Shown here one piece after another: positions 16,886-26,625 of a stretch of DNA of 64,000 bases (position 1 is the stretch's first letter; each line of letters begins with the position of its first letter). The notes beneath the pieces were generated by a model, which was given only the letters and a program-made list of their open reading frames with translations, was not told the DNA's origin and ran no database searches. The translations under genes were made by a program, and so were the position numbers. Location: contig CAIUSV010000044.1 of the NCBI GenBank assembly GCA_903901915.1, forward strand, positions 1-64,000, given 5' to 3'. This DNA is from an uncultured Rhodospirillaceae bacterium (GTDB lineage Bacteria > Pseudomonadota > Alphaproteobacteria > Rhodospirillales > Magnetospirillaceae).

Positions 16886-17332
16886 ATGCCCATGCGATTG
16901 CATTCACCTTTCGGCCCAACCTGCCTTCAGGGCACGGGAACCGCGACGCCGGCAACGGCGGGGGGAGCCGTCACCTGTCCCCAGACCGGGGGATCACTGA
17001 CCGCCAAAGGATTGGGCCTTAAGGCTGGCGCGGGAGCCGGGAGCGGCCTGGGACTTGGCCCCTGCGGCACCGGCACCGTCGGCAAGACGGCTCTGGGCGC
17101 CAAGGGGGCGTTGGGAGCCAAGGGAGCCACCGCCGTAGCCTGGAGCGTCGGGGGCGGCGCGGCCACCGGCCACGGCTTCAGCCTCGGCCTCGGTCTGGGC
17201 TTGGGGGCATGGGGGCCGGTCCTGTTGGGGGCCGGGGTCGTGGCGCTGGGTTACTACCTCTACGCCAACCGGGATCGCCGGCCGGTCCCGAAGGATGAGC
17301 TGGCATCCGCCCTTGAAGACATCAACCGCTGA
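16886..17332 (+). CDS. Mms6/MamD/MamG-like magnetosome-type membrane protein
   Basis: A 148-residue protein; ATG 16886 has GGAG eight bases upstream. Residues 1-97 are low-complexity and rich in Gly, Ala, Thr and Lys (for example GAKGALGAKGA), with Cys at 13, 31 and 60. Residues 99-108 form an alternating Leu-Gly run leading into G-A-W-G-P-V-L-L-G and one membrane helix (to about 126). A charged tail of 22 residues (with KDELASALEDI) follows. This order, an A/G/T/K-rich region, an LG repeat with AWGP, a membrane helix and a charged tail, is that of Mms6, MamD and MamG, which sit in the magnetosome membrane and shape magnetite crystals. The tail is less acidic than that of Mms6. No known mam/mms cluster gene is in view. 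Confidence 0.8.
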   Translation: MPMRLHSPFGPTCLQGTGTATPATAGGAVTCPQTGGSLTAKGLGLKAGAGAGSGLGLGPCGTGTVGKTALGAKGALGAKGATAVAWSVGGGAATGHGFSLGLGLGLGAWGPVLLGAGVVALGYYLYANRDRRPVPKDELASALEDINR

Positions 17333-17359
17333 TCTGCCCGACCGGCCGAAAAAGGCCGG

Positions 17360-20300
17360 TCACCGGCGCCCCTCTTCGACCAACCCGCGGATGGCCGCCG
17401 CGATGACGGCATACCGCTGCTCGACGGTATCAATCAGCCCATTGATCGATTCAGCGGTGTCGCCGTCGAGAATGGCCCGCTCCATCTGCGCCGCCGCGTC
17501 GTGGACGCCGGTGACCCCCAGAAAGGCGGAACTACCCTTCAGCGAATGGGCGATACGGCGCGCCTCGGCGATCTCGCCGGCGGCCAGATGCGCCCTCACC
17601 CGCGCCATGTAGCCGCCGTACTCTCCGGCATAACTTTCAAGAACCGAAACATAGCGGATGGCCCGGCGGCAGTATTTGATGCCCACCTCGACGTCGATTC
17701 CGTCAACATGGCCGAGATGGCGCCGCAGACGCGCCTCTTCGTCTTCATCGGCGACGGGCGTGGCCGCCTCGGACGGCGCGGCAACAGCCTGAGAAGAGGA
17801 TATCGTCAGCCATTTGAGCAGGGCGCCATAAAGGTCCTCGGGCAGAACGGGCTTGGCCAGATGGTCGTTCATGCCGGCCGCCAGGCACCTGTTCTGGTCC
17901 TCGGCGAATGCGTTGGCCGTCATCGCCACGATCGGCACCTGGCGCCCGGCCGGTAACCGCCGGATCGCCCTGGTCGCGTCCAACCCATCCATCTCGGGCA
18001 TCTGCATGTCCATCAGGATCAGATCGAAGCCTCGGGACCTCACCGCGTCCACCGCATGTATACCGTTCTCGGCGATTGCCGCCTTCAATCCGATATCCGC
18101 CAACATCCCCAGAACCACCTCTCGGTTGGTCCGGTTGTCTTCGACCAGCAGAATGCGGGCCTCGGCATACGTCTCGGTCAGGCGCCTCTCGACCTCGGCG
18201 GCACTCAGTCCCGCCGCCTCGCCCCCCACCGCCGGCACCTGTTCGCCCGCCACGCCCAAGACCGCATCGAACCAGAACAGGCTGCCGGCGCCCGGTGTAC
18301 TGTCAAAGCCCGCCCCCCCTCCCATCATCACCGCCAGACGCCGCGTGATGGCCAGCCCCAGGCCGGTTCCACCGTATTTACGGCTGGTGGAATCGTCCGC
18401 CTGCTGAAAATCGGTGAACAGCCGGCCTTGCGCTTCGAGGGGAATTCCCACCCCGGTATCCTCGACTTCAAAGCGGCACAGGACCCCGCCGTCACGGTCC
18501 TCGACCTTGCGGGCGCGCAGGACGATCGCGCCCTCGGCGGTGAATTTTATCGCGTTGCTGAGATAGTTGAGCAGGCATTGCCTGATCCGCAGTTGATCAC
18601 CGTTCAACCGGAATGGAATAGCCGGATCGACCTCCACCGACAGGGACAATCCCTTGTCGTCCACGGCCTGGGCGACCTGAAGACGGGCAACCTCGATCGC
18701 GGCACGGAGATCGAAATCCCCGGCACTGAGCGTCAATTTCCCGGATTCAATTTTCGAGAAATCAAGAATGTCATTTATAAGTAGCAAAAGATGCTGGCCA
18801 GACATTAATATCTTATCAATGATATCTATATTATCCCTTTTTTCAACCCTCCTCCTGAGCATCGATGCCATGCCAATAATAGCATTCATTGGCGTTCTTA
18901 TCTCATGACTCATATTTGCGAGAAATGACGACTTTGCATGGTTTGCCGCATCAGCGGCAATATTACTTTTCTGCAATTCAATATTCTTAATCCGGATATC
19001 ATCCTCGGCAATCTTGCGCTCGGTAATATCCTCGAAAACCCAAATGCTTCTATTCCCGGAAAGCTCTTTCTGAATGATCTGCCCCGACACCCGAATCCAG
19101 ATATCCCGACCACTAATGTGGCGCATTTGCAGCTCTGTCGTATAGCGCTCCCCTCGATCGAGAATAGGGTAGCCGCTACGTTGGATTTCGTCATAGTCTT
19201 CGTCTGAGATGAACAGGCATCGCGTTGAAACGCCATTCAGCTCTCCCTGAGAATAGCCAAATATTTTTTCGACCATCCTGTTTGTCCAAACGAATATGCG
19301 ATCCCTGATGTAGGCGATACCAACGCTGGAGTTGGACAGAATCGTATTAAGCTCCTCCATTCTTTGATGGAGGCTGTCGTTTAAACGGATCTGGTCGGTA
19401 ATATCGCGGGAGAAAATCGCGACGCCGGAAATGACGCCGCGACTGCCATGCACAGGATATATCCGGTTGTCGAGGATCAGCTCACCCTGTTCATCCTGAT
19501 TGCACAGGGGCGTACCGGTTTGGATGACCTGGCGGCATTGCTCCCGGCGCGATTGCGCCAGAGCGGGAGGGAGAAGGGCGAAGAACGATACGCCGATCAG
19601 GTCTTCGACCCGGGCGTTGACCCGCTCGGCCAACGCCTGGTTCGCCGCCAGTGTGATTCCGTTGCCATCCATCAACAGGGCGGCGTCACCGGAGGCATTG
19701 ATCAGCGTCCTGGCGACTCCCTCGCTGTCGGAAAGCTTCCGCTGCTGTCGTTGCGCCCACAACAGCAGCCCCGCCATCACCAGCGAAGAAACGAAGACGG
19801 TGGCCAGGGTGATTTTGTTGCGCAGGTTGGTGGCGGCGATGGTTTCATGGATGGGTGCCAACTCGGCCCTTTCGTCCAAGGCCACCACCGAGATCAACGG
19901 CCATTCGCTGAGCCGCTTCCACGCAAAATCCAGCGGAATATTGTCGATCGACGACATCCCGCGATAGGTTTCGGTATCGCTGCGGGCGGGATCGAGGAAC
20001 GGCCGGTCGGCGGGAGTCTTGCGGCCCATGGCCTCTTCCATGCCGTGGTTGCGCGCCAGGAAGGTGCCGTCGCTCTGGATCAGCGAGACAACGTCACCTG
20101 GGTTCAGCGACAAGGCGGCAAACGATGCCGAAAGATATTCCGGCCGAATGCCGACGACCGCCACCCCCAGGAACCGACCATCCTTGCGCACCGCACGGGA
20201 AAAGACGATCACCCACCGCTTTTCACCCAAACGCCCTTTCAATGGGCTGCCGATGAACAATCGGTCCTCGTCGCTTTCGGCGTGAAACTTGAAATATTGG

Positions 20301-20698
20301 CGATCTCCGACGTAAAGCCCCTGGCTGACGGTGTCGGAGGAATAGGCCACATGCCCGGTCGGATCGACAACCAGGACCAGATTGACCGAGCCCGACGGAA
20401 GACTTCTAATAATATGAGCGGCTTCGCGGTTGGCCTCCGCTTCTCCCTGGGCCAGCGCTTCTCGCAGATGGAACAACGCCATTTCCACAAGGCGGATCAG
20501 CGCGACGGTATGCTGGCTGATCGAATCAGCCAGCTGCTTGGCCCGCAGATCATTGCGCGCCATGGCTTCGGTCAACAGCCGCTCCTGGACCCTGGCGGAA
20601 TCGACCGTATAGAAAAAGCCGAACGCCGCGCTCAACACGATGATGGCCACCGCCATCGCCGAGAGAAGAGGAACGCGAATCCGCATGGGGCTAGACAT
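17360..20698 (-). CDS. Hybrid sensor histidine kinase (Cache-PAS-PAS-HK-REC-HPt)
   Basis: A 1112-residue membrane kinase. Order: membrane helix 12-33, Cache-type periplasmic sensor (about 40-285, with [10 protein letters not shown]), membrane helix about 293-312, two PAS domains (about 325-440 and 445-565), dimerisation/H-box [13 protein letters not shown] (about 597), ATPase domain ([21 protein letters not shown]), receiver with [13 protein letters not shown] (about 855-975) and a C-terminal HPt domain with [12 protein letters not shown]. All phosphorelay residues are present. The section encoding the second PAS and the H-box (about 18760-19450) is clearly AT-richer than the rest, suggesting domain exchange. 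A response regulator partner is not obvious; it lies between the Mms6-like and hemerythrin-PilZ genes, the latter overlapping by 8 nt. Confidence 0.93.
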   Translation of the reverse strand: MSSPMRIRVPLLSAMAVAIIVLSAAFGFFYTVDSARVQERLLTEAMARNDLRAKQLADSISQHTVALIRLVEMALFHLREALAQGEAEANREAAHIIRSLPSGSVNLVLVVDPTGHVAYSSDTVSQGLYVGDRQYFKFHAESDEDRLFIGSPLKGRLGEKRWVIVFSRAVRKDGRFLGVAVVGIRPEYLSASFAALSLNPGDVVSLIQSDGTFLARNHGMEEAMGRKTPADRPFLDPARSDTETYRGMSSIDNIPLDFAWKRLSEWPLISVVALDERAELAPIHETIAATNLRNKITLATVFVSSLVMAGLLLWAQRQQRKLSDSEGVARTLINASGDAALLMDGNGITLAANQALAERVNARVEDLIGVSFFALLPPALAQSRREQCRQVIQTGTPLCNQDEQGELILDNRIYPVHGSRGVISGVAIFSRDITDQIRLNDSLHQRMEELNTILSNSSVGIAYIRDRIFVWTNRMVEKIFGYSQGELNGVSTRCLFISDEDYDEIQRSGYPILDRGERYTTELQMRHISGRDIWIRVSGQIIQKELSGNRSIWVFEDITERKIAEDDIRIKNIELQKSNIAADAANHAKSSFLANMSHEIRTPMNAIIGMASMLRRRVEKRDNIDIIDKILMSGQHLLLLINDILDFSKIESGKLTLSAGDFDLRAAIEVARLQVAQAVDDKGLSLSVEVDPAIPFRLNGDQLRIRQCLLNYLSNAIKFTAEGAIVLRARKVEDRDGGVLCRFEVEDTGVGIPLEAQGRLFTDFQQADDSTSRKYGGTGLGLAITRRLAVMMGGGAGFDSTPGAGSLFWFDAVLGVAGEQVPAVGGEAAGLSAAEVERRLTETYAEARILLVEDNRTNREVVLGMLADIGLKAAIAENGIHAVDAVRSRGFDLILMDMQMPEMDGLDATRAIRRLPAGRQVPIVAMTANAFAEDQNRCLAAGMNDHLAKPVLPEDLYGALLKWLTISSSQAVAAPSEAATPVADEDEEARLRRHLGHVDGIDVEVGIKYCRRAIRYVSVLESYAGEYGGYMARVRAHLAAGEIAEARRIAHSLKGSSAFLGVTGVHDAAAQMERAILDGDTAESINGLIDTVEQRYAVIAAAIRGLVEEGRR

Positions 20699-21425
20699 CG
20701 TCCCCGGAGACTACGGCGCCATCCGCCTTCGCCGTCGTGTTCAGGACATGATGGATCATGGCGCGGGTCTGGCCGTATTCCTCGGGAGCGAATTTTATGA
20801 TAAGGCAGTCGCCATCGGCCCGCTCCACGGTGCCGGTCGTCTCGATCCTCTGGCTCTCCAGCAGGGCCCCCCTGATCCTGGGAATAAGCCCGATCGCCAC
20901 GGAAGCGACGGACGGAACCAGCGTTGTCCGCAGCGTCATCGAGTCGACCGAAATGTCGACCACGTCCACCATTGCCCCACCGATATCGGCCTTGATGCCC
21001 TGGCCGGTAAGACGGGGAAACTTCCGGCGCTCCAATTCCTTGACGTGCTGGGCGACGGCCCGATCGTGACTGAACAGATCGACGACGATTTCGACCAACC
21101 GCTCTTTCAGGGCCTGGCGCATGGCGGCGATATCCGCTTCGTCGCAGACGAGGTGCCGCAACCCCTCGATGCGCGACTCCGCCTTTCTATGGGCGGCAAG
21201 ATGCTTGGCCTTGGAAGACAGATCATCCTCGGGAAACAGTTTTTCCTCGTCGGCGAAGTGAATGGTCGACAATTCCTGAAATTCCATCACCGCGGTCTGT
21301 GCCGCTTCGACATAGCCCTCATCGACGGCGAGACTCAGGCCCGAGAGCAGCTGCATCAGCTGCCTATGCTGGTCGTCGAGCCGCGTGTTGCCGACGGACA
21401 TGGACTCGTGCCAACTGAACCGCAT
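20691..21425 (-). CDS. Hemerythrin-PilZ fusion protein
   Basis: A 244-residue soluble protein preceded by AGGAGAG. Residues 1-130 are a bacteriohemerythrin domain: [18 protein letters not shown] and HLAAH supply His/Glu ligands, but the last motif reads [10 protein letters not shown] where the family has H-x4-D, so the bridging Asp appears to be replaced by Ala. Residues 131-235 look like a PilZ domain beginning ERRKFPRL (RxxxR kept), followed by DISVDS where D/N-x-S-x-x-G is usual. The protein could link oxygen or redox state to cyclic-di-GMP. It follows the hemerythrin chemoreceptor by 15 nt and overlaps the hybrid kinase start, so the three are likely co-transcribed. Confidence 0.8.
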   Translation of the reverse strand: MRFSWHESMSVGNTRLDDQHRQLMQLLSGLSLAVDEGYVEAAQTAVMEFQELSTIHFADEEKLFPEDDLSSKAKHLAAHRKAESRIEGLRHLVCDEADIAAMRQALKERLVEIVVDLFSHDRAVAQHVKELERRKFPRLTGQGIKADIGGAMVDVVDISVDSMTLRTTLVPSVASVAIGLIPRIRGALLESQRIETTGTVERADGDCLIIKFAPEEYGQTRAMIHHVLNTTAKADGAVVSGDDV

Positions 21426-21440
21426 GGCAGGTCTCTCCTG

Positions 21441-23576
21441 TTAACGGGCCTGGCCCATTGATGGAACGGCCCCTTTTGCCTTGCGGGCAAGATGGGCGGC
21501 AAAATCGATATCGGTTTTCTGGATATGAACCAGCAGCCAGTCCTTGAGGAATTGCAGGACCTTGAGCGAAACGGTGCCGCTTCGCATCTCCAGCTGCTTC
21601 TGAAACTCCTCGACCTTGGCGATGAAGCCGGCATGCGCCTGCATATGGGCATCGAAGCCCGGATAGGTGGCCCGGTCCATCTGCGCCTGCTCGCGGGCGA
21701 AGTGCTCGCGGGTATAGGAGATCAGGTTGGCCACCACCCGCTCGATCGCCTCCGAACCCTGGCCGCCCAGCATGGCGGTGTGCAGGTCGTTCACATAGGC
21801 GATCAATCTTCGGTGATCGCCGTCGATCATCGCGTTGCCGGTGACCAGACTGTCGGACCAGGCAAAGAAGCCGCCTTCTTCCTCGACCGAAGCATCACTG
21901 ATGCTCGACAGGAACCCGTGAACATCCTCTCTCAGCTTGGTCGCCCGCGCTCCCAACGCCGTCGCCGCCACCGAAACGTCGCGGGCGGCCGTATCAACGC
22001 CCTTGGCGCCATCCAGAACCTCCGAGGCGCTGTTCGAGACCTCGGCGGTTCTTTGCGACGCCGCCTGTACGCTCCGCGAAATCTCGTCGGTGGCCGCCGA
22101 CTGTTGCTCGACGGCGGCGGCAATGGACGCCGAAATCTGGCTGACCTCCTCGATGGTGGCGGTGATCCCCCGCAATGCGCTAACGGCATTGTCGGTAGCC
22201 ACCTGCACCTCGGAGATCTGATCGGCGATGCTGCCGGTGGCCTTGGTGGTCTGCGCCGCGAGTTGCTTGACCTCGCTGGCGACCACGGCGAAGCCCTTGC
22301 CGGCTTCGCCCGCCCGGGCCGCCTCGATGGTGGCGTTCAGCGCCAACAGGTTGGTCTGGGACGCTATGTCGTTGATCAGGTTGACCACGTCGCCGATCCG
22401 CTGGACCGCCGCGGCAAGCCCCTGGACCAGGACATCGGTCCTCGCCGCCTCCTCGGTGCCCGAGTGGGACACTTGGCTGGCCAGCGATACCTGCCGGGCG
22501 ATTTCCTGAATCGACGCCGACAGTTCCTCGGCGGCGGAGGCGACGGTCTGAACATTGCCCGAGGCCATGTCCGAAGCCACCGCCATCGCGTTCGCCCGTC
22601 CCGACACCAGTTCCGCCACCTCGGCCATGGACTGCGCCGACTTCTCCAAGGTCACCACGGAATGAACCAGTTCCGTCACCGTCGCGCTGGCAATGCCGTC
22701 AAACTCGGTGGTGATCTCCTCGATACGCTCGGCCCGCTTCTCGCGCGCCGCCTTGTCCGACTGGATTTTCTCGCTGATGGTGCGGCGCTCTCGCTCGCCT
22801 GCCCGCCACACCTCGATGGCGGAAGCCATGGCCCCGATTTCGTCACTGCGGCCGACTCCCGGGATGGCGACATCGAGTTTACCCGCCGCCAGACTGCCCA
22901 TGGTTCCCGTGATGCCGCCTAACGGCAGGGTGATGGAACGGGCAACGGCGATGGCGCCGACGCAGGCAAGAACCGACCCGATGGCGGCAAAAATAAGGGC
23001 GGCGGCCTTGTACCAGCCATCGCTGGCGTCCGCCTCCTTCTCGGTCGCCTTGATCAAACGGTCGGACTTGATCACCAGCGCATCGATCGCCGAGCGATGA
23101 ATTTCGTAGGCTGCGGTCATATCGCGGAACGCCGTTTCGGCCGCCGCCCGATCACCGCGCCCAAGGGCGGGGAACAACGCTTTTTCGCTCAGATCAAAAA
23201 AGCGAATCGCCGGCCCATATGACGTGTCGAGAAGAAGTGTGCGAATATCGGCATCGACATTGGCGCTCGACCAGAACGCGTGACGATCGTCATAGTCCGA
23301 TCGAAGCCGCCGCATCTTCTCGATGTATATTTTATAATCTTCGGCAGGCGCCGTTATGGCTTTCGATGCCGTCAGGTATGATTCGATGATGTATTCCGGC
23401 GGCGGCAAAATGTCCGCCACCAGATCCTTTTCCTGGGAAATCTTGTTATAGATCGGACCATTGACCTTCAACGTATTGAGGGCCACCCACCAGCCTGCGG
23501 ACACGCAGGAGATGGCCAGGGGAAAGAGCGTGGCAAGCACAAGAAGCTTACCTTTGATTGTCAAACTCATAATCAA
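21441..23576 (-). CDS. Methyl-accepting chemotaxis protein with C-terminal hemerythrin domain
   Basis: A 711-residue chemoreceptor (start Met1 or Met3). Layout: membrane helix 9-30, helical periplasmic sensor (about 31-188), membrane helix 190-212, HAMP (about 213-265), signalling domain with [22 protein letters not shown], and a hemerythrin domain from about 570. The hemerythrin ligands are complete: DGDH, HFAREQ, HMQAH and HIQKTDID. DcrH of Desulfovibrio has the same arrangement and acts in oxygen taxis, so aerotaxis is a reasonable inference. First gene of the probable MCP, hemerythrin-PilZ, hybrid-kinase unit read leftward. Confidence 0.93.
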   Translation of the reverse strand: MIMSLTIKGKLLVLATLFPLAISCVSAGWWVALNTLKVNGPIYNKISQEKDLVADILPPPEYIIESYLTASKAITAPAEDYKIYIEKMRRLRSDYDDRHAFWSSANVDADIRTLLLDTSYGPAIRFFDLSEKALFPALGRGDRAAAETAFRDMTAAYEIHRSAIDALVIKSDRLIKATEKEADASDGWYKAAALIFAAIGSVLACVGAIAVARSITLPLGGITGTMGSLAAGKLDVAIPGVGRSDEIGAMASAIEVWRAGERERRTISEKIQSDKAAREKRAERIEEITTEFDGIASATVTELVHSVVTLEKSAQSMAEVAELVSGRANAMAVASDMASGNVQTVASAAEELSASIQEIARQVSLASQVSHSGTEEAARTDVLVQGLAAAVQRIGDVVNLINDIASQTNLLALNATIEAARAGEAGKGFAVVASEVKQLAAQTTKATGSIADQISEVQVATDNAVSALRGITATIEEVSQISASIAAAVEQQSAATDEISRSVQAASQRTAEVSNSASEVLDGAKGVDTAARDVSVAATALGARATKLREDVHGFLSSISDASVEEEGGFFAWSDSLVTGNAMIDGDHRRLIAYVNDLHTAMLGGQGSEAIERVVANLISYTREHFAREQAQMDRATYPGFDAHMQAHAGFIAKVEEFQKQLEMRSGTVSLKVLQFLKDWLLVHIQKTDIDFAAHLARKAKGAVPSMGQAR

Positions 23577-23775
23577 ATCTCATTGATAAGCTTCGGAGAT
23601 TTTAACCTGGACGCCGGTACGGCGGCATCCATCCGGGTATTCCCACCTGACCGGGGTGAAAGGTGCCCCCCCGCGGTTTCGATACCCGTGCCGCAAATCA
23701 AGCTGATCCACGAACCCGCGCGCGTGCCAGTCCCAAACAGGACCTCCGGAATGCCGCAAGCAATGCCGGCGCCGC

Positions 23776-24750
23776 CTAGCCAACCGGCGAAACACGATTG
23801 AGTACCAGTCTGACCAACTCGGCCTGTCGCGACACGCCGGTCTTGAGAAACACCCGTTTGAGATAGTTTCGCGCGGTACCGACGGTAATTCCGGAAACTC
23901 TCGCCGCCTCGACCAGCGACAGCCCAAGCGACAGGGAATGGGCAATATGCGCTTCGGCCGGCGTCAGACCGAAGATCGAGGCCAGATGCGTCGAACTGGG
24001 GATGTTGGCGTCGTCGGGATCGCGGAGATAGATGGCGGCGGCCCCGGCGTCGCGCAGGCCCGAAGCCGCGGCCACCACCACCGATAACGGGCTTCCCAAC
24101 AGCGGCCGCGCGACCGACATGCTGCCGCCGCTGCCCTTTTCCGCCGCCAGACGGATCAACTCGTGCAGGCTGGCGCTCTCGGGCGGAGTCGAAGTCCGAC
24201 AGATCTTGTCCGGGCCGATCATCAAGCCGTCGCCGACGGCGCAGATCTCGCGGCCGCGGCGGTTCATAAACAGAACATGCGCCCCGGCATCGACCACCAG
24301 CACGCCGACCGCCAAGGAATCCAGCGCCACCTCGCCTAGGGATGCGGCCGAAGACATGACGGCACGGGCCTTGGATTTGCACGCGGCCTCGATACCTTCA
24401 ACCAGGAAATTGATATGGCATGGCTTTGTAAAGAAACGGAATATTTCTGCGCGATTAATCGCATCAATGGCGATTTTCAGATCCGCCTCTCCGGTAAGGA
24501 TGATGTATTCGGCGTTCTGCCTTATCTTGCGCATGGCCAGAACCAGTTCGATGCCATTGATCATCGGCATCTTCATGTCCGACACGACCACGTCGTAGGC
24601 ATTCGCCTTGAACTGGACCAGGGCGTCCTGCGGCGAATTGCAAAACGTCATCTCCCAACGCGCGGCGTGATGGGAACCCAAAGCACGCCGCAGGCCGTCC
24701 AGCACGTTGGACTCGTCATCAACGAACAGAATGCGAGGTTTGTTTACCAT
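23776..24750 (-). CDS. Response regulator with LuxR-type HTH output and PAS-like middle domain
   Basis: A 324-residue protein. Residues 1-125 form a receiver (FVDDE, D58 in VVVSDMKMPMING, K in FFTKPC). Residues 145-245 look like a degenerate PAS domain (LAVGVLVVDAGAHVLFMNRRG). Residues 258-318 are a LuxR/GerE helix-turn-helix (LTPAEAHIAHSLSLG, GITVGTARNYLKRVFLKTGVSRQAELV). A receiver, PAS and LuxR order in one chain is uncommon. The gene stops 199 nt before the chemoreceptor start on the same strand. No cognate kinase can be named; the hybrid kinase downstream is a candidate. Confidence 0.9.
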   Translation of the reverse strand: MVNKPRILFVDDESNVLDGLRRALGSHHAARWEMTFCNSPQDALVQFKANAYDVVVSDMKMPMINGIELVLAMRKIRQNAEYIILTGEADLKIAIDAINRAEIFRFFTKPCHINFLVEGIEAACKSKARAVMSSAASLGEVALDSLAVGVLVVDAGAHVLFMNRRGREICAVGDGLMIGPDKICRTSTPPESASLHELIRLAAEKGSGGSMSVARPLLGSPLSVVVAAASGLRDAGAAAIYLRDPDDANIPSSTHLASIFGLTPAEAHIAHSLSLGLSLVEAARVSGITVGTARNYLKRVFLKTGVSRQAELVRLVLNRVSPVG

Positions 24751-24997
24751 GCCGCCTGCTTGCCCACGTGCCGACTTTCACCGGCTGGTGCCATCCCGAA
24801 GATCTCTTCAGGGATAGGGCGGCGCCTCTCCGGATCACCGCACAGCATACCAATAGCATACTTATCCTGGACATATCGAGCGACAAGGAGTTTACGCCGA
24901 CGCATAGCCGGTACGCGGGTTTGGCCTGAAACCCGTACCCACCATCCGACGTGCGGCACCGCATGGATTCCACGAAACCGCAGCCTGCGCTTTCAGC

Positions 24998-25232
24998 TTG
25001 CCGCAGGCTTTGGGGGAGGAGCTGGCGGTCAGCTGTACGGATAACATCGACAAGCATCGGGTGGCGGTCGAGGTTCTCGGCATTCCCCAAGATCAGGTCG
25101 ACGAGGTGTTTGCCTTGGTCACGATGATCCGGGCCAAGGCCATGGGCCACGCCGCAGCCCGCTTCAACGGCAACGGGACGCATCCCCGTGGCAACACCTG
25201 GGCGGTAGCACATCGCTACCGCCCCTTTTCTT
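24998..25232 (+). pseudogene. Possible AhpD/carboxymuconolactone-decarboxylase-like fragment
   Basis: One plus-strand frame reads like the second half of an AhpD-type core: LGEELAVSCTDNIDKHRVAVE, then a D-E-V-F-A-L-V helix and Ala-rich end. The catalytic C-x-x-C would be C-T-D-N, so the second cysteine is lost, and there is no credible start or ribosome site. I read it as a decayed remnant between the REC-LuxR gene and the ars cluster. The rest of 24751-24997 shows no gene I can support. Weak evidence. Confidence 0.3.
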
Positions 25233-25355
25233 TCATTGGCAGAAGATATTGGCGGCCAACGTCAGGTCCATGACCGGATTCCGGTACAGGGACCAGGCCG
25301 AGGCCAGCAGGGCGAGTCCCAGCGCCATCCCCACAGCGCGAACCAGCGTCGTCAC
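25233..25355 (-). CDS. 40-residue membrane ORF coupled to MFS gene
   Basis: Not in the ORF track. GTG 25353-25355 overlaps the TGA of the MFS gene (GTGA), and the frame runs 40 codons to TGA at 25233. The product has one hydrophobic helix (MALGLALLASAW) followed by SLYRNPVMDLTLAANIFC. The Y-x-x-P-V and terminal F-C ending recall other tiny single-pass proteins, but I cannot name a family. The stop/start overlap and good codon use support translation. It could be a small partner of the transporter. Confidence 0.45.
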   Translation of the reverse strand: MTTLVRAVGMALGLALLASAWSLYRNPVMDLTLAANIFCQ

Positions 25356-26563
25356 GCCGCCACCTTCACCGCCTCCGCACCTGTCTCCTCCTTGATCGGC
25401 AGGTTGATCAGGGCGGCGATCAGGCTGAGGCCGATGGCCACGGCCCAGGCGCCATCATAGGAGCCCAACCGGTCATACAGCACGCCGCCCAGCCAGCCCC
25501 CGAGGAAGGCACCGAGCTGATGGGCGAGGAACACCACGCCTCCCAGCATCGACATGTTGCGGACTCCGAACAGGGTGGCGATGGTTCCGTTGGTGAGCGG
25601 CACGGTGGATAGCCAGAACAGTCCCATGGCCGCACCGAAGACATAGGCGCTGGTTTCGCTCACCGGCAGGAAGGCGAAGGCGGCGATGATCCCAGCCCGC
25701 GCCAGATAGAGCCAGGACAGCAGCATCGGCTTGCGCCACCTGCCGCCCCACAGGCCGGCAAAATAAGTGCCGGGGATATTGAGCAGGCCGATCAGGGCCA
25801 GCACCATCGAGCCGGTCCCCGCCGACAAACCCTTGTCGGAGAGAAAGGCCGGAACATGGGTGGCGATAAACACCACCTGGAAGCCGCAGACGAAGAAGCC
25901 CAGCGCCAGCAACTGGAAGCCGCGGTGGCGAAGGGCGGTGCGGATGGCCGCCGCCGCGCCCATCTCGGCGGCCTGGACAGGGGCTCCGCCACGCTCGAAC
26001 AGGGGCAGGGCCAGCGGGACGATGACCACCACCAGGATCGCCATGGCCGCCAGCGCTCCCGACCACCCGAGCAGGCCGATGCCGCCGAGAGCCCCAGGCA
26101 GCATGACGAACTGGCCGAAAGCCGCCCCACCCATGGCGATGCCCAAGGCAAGGCTGCGCTTCTCTGCCGAGGTCGATCGGGTGACGGCCCCCAGCACCAG
26201 CGGATAGGTGGTGCCGCTCAGGCCCAGCCCAACCAGAACACCCGCGCCGAGGACAAAGGCAAACTCGCCCTGGGTCAGGGCCATCACCAACATTCCGGCG
26301 ACGTAGAGGATGGTGCCCGCGATGATCATTCGGCCCGCCCCTATACGGTCGGCGAGCATGCCGGCGAAGGGCTGGGAGAGGCCCCAGATCAGGTTCTGGA
26401 GCGCGATGGCAAATCCGAACACCTCCCGCCCCCAACCACCGGCCACGGAGATTGGCTGCAGGAACAGACCGAAGGAGTGTCGGACTCCCAATGAGATCGC
26501 CAGGATGGCGGAGGCACAGACGAGCACGGTAAGTGGGCTGTGACCGGTCTTGGACTGAGGCAT
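25352..26563 (-). CDS. MFS transporter
   Basis: A 403-residue major facilitator with 12 predicted helices. I use ATG 26563, which follows GGGAGAG and begins just before helix 1; a longer start at 26629 would overlap the stop of the preceding small gene (ATGA) but adds an atypical N-terminus. The block GVRHSFGLFLQP and the loop GMLADRIGAGR are typical of the oxalate/formate-monocarboxylate-like MFS group. It is the fourth gene behind arsR-arsM. MFS proteins such as ArsK and ArsJ do export arsenicals elsewhere, but this one shows no arsenic-specific signature, so the substrate is open. Confidence 0.88.
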   Translation of the reverse strand: MPQSKTGHSPLTVLVCASAILAISLGVRHSFGLFLQPISVAGGWGREVFGFAIALQNLIWGLSQPFAGMLADRIGAGRMIIAGTILYVAGMLVMALTQGEFAFVLGAGVLVGLGLSGTTYPLVLGAVTRSTSAEKRSLALGIAMGGAAFGQFVMLPGALGGIGLLGWSGALAAMAILVVVIVPLALPLFERGGAPVQAAEMGAAAAIRTALRHRGFQLLALGFFVCGFQVVFIATHVPAFLSDKGLSAGTGSMVLALIGLLNIPGTYFAGLWGGRWRKPMLLSWLYLARAGIIAAFAFLPVSETSAYVFGAAMGLFWLSTVPLTNGTIATLFGVRNMSMLGGVVFLAHQLGAFLGGWLGGVLYDRLGSYDGAWAVAIGLSLIAALINLPIKEETGAEAVKVAA

Positions 26564-26625
26564 GGTTCTCTCCCGTCTGGAGGTAAATCGAAGGTCCGGC
26601 ATGGGAATTTCGAGCGGATCGATGC

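Noticed and set aside
19448-20800. 450-codon plus-strand ORF
   Set aside because: Antisense to the hybrid kinase; composition of a shadow frame.
24719-25213. 164-codon minus ORF upstream of the REC-LuxR gene
   Set aside because: No ribosome site, no domain, and it overlaps the REC-LuxR start and the AhpD-like fragment.
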